Assembly: GCA_900549495.1 (NCBI GenBank)
Contig: UROL01000067.1
Location: forward strand, 1-9,820
Length of the DNA: 9,820 nt
From: an uncultured Eubacteriales bacterium
GTDB taxonomy: Bacteria; Bacillota; Clostridia; Oscillospirales; Oscillospiraceae
Direction of reading: 5' to 3'
Shown: piece after piece, positions 5,201 to 9,820 of the stretch
How positions within the stretch are numbered: position 1 is the first letter of the stretch
Layout: every line of letters starts with the position of its first letter
Position numbers and translations under genes: made by a program
Notes under the pieces: generated by a model
What the model was told of the DNA's origin: nothing
The model's input: the letters and a program-made list of their open reading frames with translations, nothing else
Database searches by the model: none

Positions 5201-6469
5201 ATGGAAATTGAAGAAAGTGGAAAAATCCAGGATCGTGCCATTCTGGTCGGCCTGAATGCCGACTGCTTCACGAAGGAGCAGACTGCTACAGAAGAAACCC
5301 TGGAGGAGCTGGAAGCACTGCTGGAGACGGCCGGTGGTTTCTGCACCGCCAAGGTACTGCAAAATCGGCACACCCCGGATTCCCATAGCTTTATCGGCGA
5401 GGGGAAGGCACAGGAGGTTCGGATGCTGGCTCAGGCCACAGAATCCACCATGGTGATTTTTGACAATGAGCTTTCCCCGGGAAATATCCGGGCGCTGGAG
5501 GAAATTATCGGCGTACCGGTGCTGGATCGCAGTGCCCTGATCCTGGATATTTTTGCCCAGCGGGCCAAAACCAAAGAGGGGCGCTTGCAGGTGGAGCTGG
5601 CGCAAAACAAATATCTGCTGCCCCGGCTTTCGGGGATGGGAACCAGTCTCTCCCGGCAGGGCGGCGGTATTGGCACCCGTGGCCCCGGTGAAACCAAGCT
5701 GGAAACTGACCGGCGGCTGATTCGGGAGCGAATAAACCGGCTGGAGACAGAGCTGGAGCAGGTTCGGCAGGTACGCAGCACTCAGAGAGAGCGCAGAATC
5801 AAAAATTCCATTCCTGTTGTGGCCATCGTGGGCTACACCAACGCAGGAAAGTCCACCCTGCTAAATAAGCTGACAGGGGCCGGTATTCCCGCCAACAATC
5901 GCCTGTTCGATACGCTGGACACCACCTCCCGGCAGCTGACAGTGTCTGACAATCTGGATGTGATTCTCTCCGACACCGTTGGCTTTATTGCAAAGCTGCC
6001 CCATCATCTGGTAAACGCCTTTCACGCAACCTTGGAGGAGCTGGAATACGCAGACCTTTTGCTCCATGTCATCGATTCTGCTGACCCCAACCGGGAAGAG
6101 CACATTGCCGTGGTGGATAAGCTCATTGCCCAGCTGGCAAAGCCCGGTACGCCGGTGCTCCGCTGCTACAACAAGGCGGACCTGGTATCTCCGGAGGAAA
6201 TCCCCACCGGCGAAGATGTGGTGGCTATTTCAGCCGCCAGCGGCGCAGGCTGTGATGCTCTGCTCCACGCCATTGAGGGGGCGCTGAACCACGCACGGCA
6301 CCATGTCGTTATGTGCCTGCCCTATTCCATGGGCGGGCAGGTAGAAACGCTGCACAACAACGCCCGGGTGCTTCGGGTGGGGTATTCTGCCGAGGGCATT
6401 GAAGTGGAAGCCGTTCTGGACGATATTCTCTATGGAAGACTGCGCGATTATATAAAAGAGGAGTGCTGA
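5201..6469 (+). CDS. hflX: Ribosome-associated GTPase HflX
   Basis: The 422-residue product is an HflX GTPase, which binds the 50S subunit and splits stalled or idle 70S ribosomes under stress; some relatives give macrolide and lincosamide resistance. The N-terminal nucleotide-binding-like domain spans about 1-150. The HflX signature GGIGTRGPGETKLETDRR lies at 155-172, followed by a coiled-coil segment to about 200. The GTPase core has G1 GYTNAGKST (211-219), TLDTT (238-242), G3 DTVG (258-261), G4 NKAD (324-327) and a G5-like ISAASG (343-348). All key residues are present. ATG at 5201 has GGAGGG at 5191-5196; a TTG in frame at 5188-5186 would place the ribosome site inside the gene. It is the first gene of the operon and is separated from the next by 3 bases. 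Nothing marks it as a resistance-type HflXr rather than the housekeeping type. Confidence 0.96.
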   Translation: MEIEESGKIQDRAILVGLNADCFTKEQTATEETLEELEALLETAGGFCTAKVLQNRHTPDSHSFIGEGKAQEVRMLAQATESTMVIFDNELSPGNIRALEEIIGVPVLDRSALILDIFAQRAKTKEGRLQVELAQNKYLLPRLSGMGTSLSRQGGGIGTRGPGETKLETDRRLIRERINRLETELEQVRQVRSTQRERRIKNSIPVVAIVGYTNAGKSTLLNKLTGAGIPANNRLFDTLDTTSRQLTVSDNLDVILSDTVGFIAKLPHHLVNAFHATLEELEYADLLLHVIDSADPNREEHIAVVDKLIAQLAKPGTPVLRCYNKADLVSPEEIPTGEDVVAISAASGAGCDALLHAIEGALNHARHHVVMCLPYSMGGQVETLHNNARVLRVGYSAEGIEVEAVLDDILYGRLRDYIKEEC

Positions 6470-6472
6470 CCT

Positions 6473-7114
6473 TTGGAAGAGTACCTGGTGCCCACCGGCT
6501 ACGGGGAGGATGTATTTATAGAAAAGAAGTCCCGTTTCATTGGCCGAATTTGGCCGGTGGAAACCGAAGAGGAGGCGCTCTGCAAAATTCAGGAGATGAA
6601 AAAGCAGCACTACGATGCCACCCACAACTGCTGGGCCTACATCATCCATGGCGGCGCCGTTCGCTTTTCCGATGATGGGGAGCCCGGGGGGACTGCGGGA
6701 ATGCCCATGCTCCAGGTGCTTCAGCGGGAGGGGCTGCACAACGTGGTCTGCGTGGTTACCCGGTATTTTGGCGGCATCCTTCTGGGGGCCGGGGGGCTGG
6801 TGCGTGCGTATACCAAGGGAGCAAAAATTGCGGTGGACGCAGCAGGAAAATCCATGAAGCGGATTTGGACGGTGCTGTATCTGCCGTGCCCCTATCCCTT
6901 CTACCAGCGGGTTAAGTTGGAAATCCAGGACTTTGGCGGCATCATCCGCAATACCGAGTTTGGCGCAGAGGTGGAGCTGGAAGTCCTTTTCCCGGAGGCA
7001 CAGGTACAGCCCTTTTTGGAGCACCTTACGGATATGACTTCCGGCACCGTGGAGGCAATGGAGACCGGCCGGGAATACCGGGCATTTCCCATTTTGAAGG
7101 AGGCAACCATATGA
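6473..7114 (+). CDS. yigZ: YigZ/IMPACT-family protein (UPF0029)
   Basis: The 213-residue product has the IMPACT N-terminal domain at about 15-122, marked by SRFIG (20-24), ATHNCWAY (49-56), FSDDGEPGGTAG (65-76) and VTRYFGGILLGAGGLVRAY (95-113). A C-terminal ferredoxin-like domain of the YigZ type follows at about 138-195. The eukaryotic relative IMPACT regulates Gcn2 through Gcn1. The bacterial role is not established, though a link to ribosomes or RNA has been suggested. Translation must start at TTG 6473, because this codon sits 9 bases after AGAGGAG (6457-6463) and begins the conserved EEY-LVPT segment; there is no ATG nearby in frame. The gene starts 3 bases after hflX ends and its stop overlaps the next start in ATGA, so the three are probably translationally coupled. 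A place between hflX and dgt is consistent with a ribosome-related role, but this is only inference. Confidence 0.93.
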   Translation: MEEYLVPTGYGEDVFIEKKSRFIGRIWPVETEEEALCKIQEMKKQHYDATHNCWAYIIHGGAVRFSDDGEPGGTAGMPMLQVLQREGLHNVVCVVTRYFGGILLGAGGLVRAYTKGAKIAVDAAGKSMKRIWTVLYLPCPYPFYQRVKLEIQDFGGIIRNTEFGAEVELEVLFPEAQVQPFLEHLTDMTSGTVEAMETGREYRAFPILKEATI

Positions 7115-8124
7115 CTGTCAGAGAAGAATTGGAATACCAGGAGCACCGCCGCTTGAATCCTCTCGCTGCCTTTGCCGATCAAAGCTCCGGCCGCCCCAGG
7201 GCGGAAACACCGTCAGAGAATGATGTACGCACCTGCTTCCAGCGAGACAACGACCGCATCGTACACTGCAAAGCCTTCCGGCGCTTGATGCACAAAACCC
7301 AGGTGTTTCTCCGCCCGGAGGGAGATCACTACCGTACCCGCATGACCCACACCCTGGAGGTGACCCGAATTGCCCGCACCATGACCCGTGCCCTGGGCTT
7401 GAACGAGGATTTGGCTGAGGCCATCGCCATGGGGCATGATTTGGGCCACACGCCCTTCGGCCATGCAGGGGAGGCGGCGCTGACCCTCTGCCTGGGAAAA
7501 CCCTTCCGCCACAACGAGCAAAGCCTTCGGGTGGTGGACTATTTGGAAAACGACGGTAGGGGCCTGAATTTGACCAACGAGGTGCGAATGGGCATCGTCG
7601 GTCACACCGGAGACTACATACCGGAAACTCTAGAGGGCCAGATTGTTCGCCGCTCTGACCAAATTGCCTACATCAACCATGATATTGACGATGCTATCCG
7701 AGCTGGAATCCTCAGCGAAGAGGAGCTGCCCAAGGATGTGGTGGGAATACTGGGGGACTCCCATAAGGCCCGGGTCAATACCCTGGTATGTGACTTGATT
7801 TTTACATCCCGGGAGGCGGGATCCATCTGCCTAACCCCCACTGTGGACAAGGCTCTGAAGGATTTGCGCTGCTTTATGTTTGACCATGTTTACCGCAATC
7901 CGGTGGCAAAAGGGGAGGAGAGCAAGGCGAAGGCAATGCTCCAATGCCTGTTTGAATATTATATCGACCACCCGGAGGCCCTCCCGGCAGATTTTCAGCC
8001 GCAGTTGAGCTTTGATGGAATGGAGCGTACCGTCTGTGACTATATTGCGGGGATGACGGACAACTACGCCGTGAATAAATTTAATGAGATTTTTGTCCCG
8101 GCAGGGTGGAATATCCGGGGATAA
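7111..8124 (+). CDS. dgt: dGTPase-like HD-domain deoxynucleotide triphosphohydrolase
   Basis: The 337-residue product belongs to the Dgt family, which hydrolyses dNTPs to deoxynucleoside and tripolyphosphate and so adjusts dNTP pools. The N-terminal segment QRDNDRIVHCKAFRRLMHKTQVF (44-66) is the family signature. The HD metal-binding set is complete: His80 in TRMTHTLEV, His109-Asp110 in MGHDLGHTPFGH, and Asp183 in RRSDQIAYINHDIDD. The ATG at 7111 overlaps the yigZ stop in ATGA and has AAGGAGG at 7097-7103. This is the shorter, Gram-positive type, not the 505-residue E. coli form. The gene lies directly upstream of dnaG, an arrangement frequent in Clostridia (recollection), and joins nucleotide supply with primer synthesis. 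Its exact nucleotide preference cannot be read from the sequence. Confidence 0.94.
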   Translation: MTVREELEYQEHRRLNPLAAFADQSSGRPRAETPSENDVRTCFQRDNDRIVHCKAFRRLMHKTQVFLRPEGDHYRTRMTHTLEVTRIARTMTRALGLNEDLAEAIAMGHDLGHTPFGHAGEAALTLCLGKPFRHNEQSLRVVDYLENDGRGLNLTNEVRMGIVGHTGDYIPETLEGQIVRRSDQIAYINHDIDDAIRAGILSEEELPKDVVGILGDSHKARVNTLVCDLIFTSREAGSICLTPTVDKALKDLRCFMFDHVYRNPVAKGEESKAKAMLQCLFEYYIDHPEALPADFQPQLSFDGMERTVCDYIAGMTDNYAVNKFNEIFVPAGWNIRG

Positions 8125-8160
8125 TATGATACAATACCTCCAGGAAAGGAGGGGGAATCC

Positions 8161-9820
8161 ATGGCTTTTCCACCGTCATTTTTAGCGGAATTGGCCGCCC
8201 GCAACCCAATCGAGGAGGTTGTTGGCCAGTATGTAAATCTCCGCCGGTCCGGCTCCAATTTGTTTGGACTGTGCCCATTTCATGGGGAAAAGACCGCTTC
8301 CTTCTCCGTGGCACCGGACAAAGGGATTTTTTATTGCTTTGGCTGCCACAAGGGCGGAAGCGTTATCAATTTTGAAATGGAGATTGAGGGGCTGAGTTAC
8401 CCGGATGCTGTCCGTGCCCTGGCAAAGCGGGTTGGGATGGAGGTTCCGGAGGATGCACAGTACCAGAATCTCTACCGCCAGCAGGAGCGGCTGTGGGCTC
8501 TGTCCAAAGAGGCAGCCCGGTTCTTTAATACGCAGCTCTATACCGCAGCAGGAGCAGAGGGACTTGCCTACGCCCAGCGCCGTGGGATGCCCAAGTCCAC
8601 ACTGACAAAATTCGGTATTGGCTTTGCCCCCGATTCCTGGTCCGCACTATGTGATGCCATGAAGGACAAGGGCTACACGGAGCAGGAGCTGAAGGATGCC
8701 GGACTGGCATCCGTCTCACAGAAAAACGGAAATATTTATGACCGCTTCCGGAATCGGCTGATGTTTCCCATCATCGATATCCGGGGGAACGTCATCGGCT
8801 TTGGTGGCCGGGTAATGGACAATTCCACGCCGAAATACCTGAATTCTCCGGAGACAATGATTTTCAACAAGCGCAAGAATCTGTTTGCGCTGAACCTTGC
8901 CAAGAAAACAAAACTGGGCTACATGATTTTGGTGGAGGGCTATATGGATGCCGTGGCACTGCACCAGTATGGCTTCGATTGTGCGGTTGCCTCCCTGGGT
9001 ACCTCCCTGACCGAGGAGCATGCTGCATTGCTTTCCCGGTATACCGAGCAGGTTATGCTGATTTACGATGGGGACGATGCCGGGCAAAACGCCACAAAAC
9101 GGGCGATTCCCATGCTGGAAAAGGCAGGGCTCCAGGTAAAGGTTCTGCAAATGCGGGATGCCAAGGACCCGGACGAGTTCCTGAAAAAATTCGGGGCAGA
9201 CCGCTTCCGCCTGCTGCTGGAGGAGTCCTCTAACAGAATGGAATACCAGCTGCGTGCCATTCAAAAGAAATATGATTTGAAAGAGGATGACCAGCGCATC
9301 CGCTTCATCTCCGAGGCAGCGGAGTATCTGAGCACCTTGGGGAATGCAGTCTCTCGAGAGGTGTACGGTGGCCGGGTGGCCGAAGCTGCCGGAATTTCCC
9401 CGGAGTCCATGAAAATTGAAGTTGAAAAGGCCTTTAAGCGCCGTATTGCCCGGGAAAAGAAGAAGCAGGAAAAAATCGACCTGTCCCCCAGCATTGCATT
9501 GCAGCCAAAGGACCGGAATATCCGCTACGACAATGTGAAGTCTGCAATGGCAGAGGAAGGCCTGATTGCAATGGTTCTGCGGGAACCGGCGCTGCTGTCC
9601 CTGTGCACCGGTTTGACCACGGCGTACTTCTCTTCGCCTTTGCTGGGGCGGGTTTTTGACCAGCTCTGCCAGTCCTTCGCCCGGGGAGGTGAGGCAACAC
9701 TGGCCTCTCTGACGGACTTTACCTCGGAGGAAATGGCCCATATTGCCTCTATTGTGCAGCGGCACCAGGGGCCAATTTCCGAGCAGGCGCTGTCCGACTG
9801 TATCCGCACCATCACCATGG
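8161..9820 (+). CDS. dnaG: DNA primase DnaG, 3' end beyond window
   Basis: The open frame runs from ATG 8161 to the window edge, 553 full codons with no stop or frameshift. DnaG makes RNA primers at the replication fork and works with the replicative helicase. The N-terminal CHC2 zinc domain has Cys38, His41, Cys59 and Cys62 (CPFH and CFGCHKGG). The catalytic core has YLNSPET (227-233) and the Toprim acidic residues Glu259 in LVEGYMDA and Asp303/Asp305 in YDGDDAG. The remainder from about residue 370 is the helicase-binding C-terminal region, of which about the last 40-60 residues should lie outside the window. The ATG has an unusually strong ribosome site, AAAGGAGG with extra G residues at 8145-8155. 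It starts 36 bases after dgt, the widest gap in the operon, with no terminator in between. The rpoD sigma factor gene would be expected next, but that is not visible. Confidence 0.97.
   Translation, partial: MAFPPSFLAELAARNPIEEVVGQYVNLRRSGSNLFGLCPFHGEKTASFSVAPDKGIFYCFGCHKGGSVINFEMEIEGLSYPDAVRALAKRVGMEVPEDAQYQNLYRQQERLWALSKEAARFFNTQLYTAAGAEGLAYAQRRGMPKSTLTKFGIGFAPDSWSALCDAMKDKGYTEQELKDAGLASVSQKNGNIYDRFRNRLMFPIIDIRGNVIGFGGRVMDNSTPKYLNSPETMIFNKRKNLFALNLAKKTKLGYMILVEGYMDAVALHQYGFDCAVASLGTSLTEEHAALLSRYTEQVMLIYDGDDAGQNATKRAIPMLEKAGLQVKVLQMRDAKDPDEFLKKFGADRFRLLLEESSNRMEYQLRAIQKKYDLKEDDQRIRFISEAAEYLSTLGNAVSREVYGGRVAEAAGISPESMKIEVEKAFKRRIAREKKKQEKIDLSPSIALQPKDRNIRYDNVKSAMAEEGLIAMVLREPALLSLCTGLTTAYFSSPLLGRVFDQLCQSFARGGEATLASLTDFTSEEMAHIASIVQRHQGPISEQALSDCIRTITM

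Noticed and set aside
6230..7024. Minus-strand open frame of 264 codons over hflX and yigZ
   Set aside because: It crosses two well-supported plus-strand genes and is rich in Gln, His and Pro as typical of antisense frames.
8122..8135. TATGAT and TACAAT, -10-like boxes between dgt and dnaG
   Set aside because: No -35 box lies at 16-19 bases upstream; the nearest candidate, TTGTCC at 8093, is 26 bases away. A dnaG-specific promoter is not supported.
8716..9765. Minus-strand open frame of 349 codons
   Set aside because: It lies opposite dnaG, whose plus frame is intact and carries the Toprim motifs. No promoter or ribosome site supports it.

Overview
The window looks like a chromosomal segment of a Gram-positive Clostridia-type bacterium, probably a gut member of the Oscillospiraceae/Ruminococcaceae. 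This is inferred from strong AAGGAGG-type ribosome sites, sigma-A-like promoters, moderately GC-rich Firmicutes-like proteins, and the dgt-dnaG gene order typical of Clostridia. No lineage can be proven from sequence reading alone. There are no mobile elements, CRISPR arrays, tRNAs or rRNAs, and no gene-free stretch longer than about 150 bases.

Left part, minus strand (1-3461). A back-to-back promoter region at about 3433-3497 fires leftwards into a tightly packed three-gene unit. Its genes are a zinc-type homocysteine S-methyltransferase (2480-3382), an unusual fusion of a six-helix membrane domain to an E2/CAT-like acyltransferase domain (1069-2487), and a biotin-protein ligase without a DNA-binding domain (261-1058). 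The first two overlap by 8 bases and the last two are 10 bases apart. A 30-bp imperfect palindrome covers the -10 box and predicted start site of this unit and looks like an operator. Further left, a separate promoter with its own small inverted repeat drives a short one-helix membrane protein cut off by the window edge (1-153).

Middle part, plus strand (3469-5200). The opposite promoter drives an M29-family metallo-aminopeptidase (3534-4757). Then come a well-formed extended -10 promoter, a short leader with two adjacent hairpins (a candidate ribosomal-protein leader), and rpmE encoding zinc-binding ribosomal protein L31 (4881-5081). A strong GNRA-capped intrinsic terminator follows.

Right part, plus strand (5135-9820). 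A new promoter starts a housekeeping operon: hflX (ribosome-associated GTPase), a YigZ/IMPACT-family protein starting with TTG, a dGTPase-like HD phosphohydrolase, and DNA primase dnaG, which runs off the end of the window. Gaps are 3 bases, a 4-base overlap, and 36 bases. The operon links ribosome maintenance, nucleotide pools and replication priming; rpoD would be the expected next gene but is outside the window.

Most of the window is ordinary core genome. The parts worth attention are the membrane/E2-like fusion with Glu in place of the catalytic His, the operator-like palindromes in two promoters, the L31 leader, and a terminator arm that has a second perfect pairing partner inside the next promoter.
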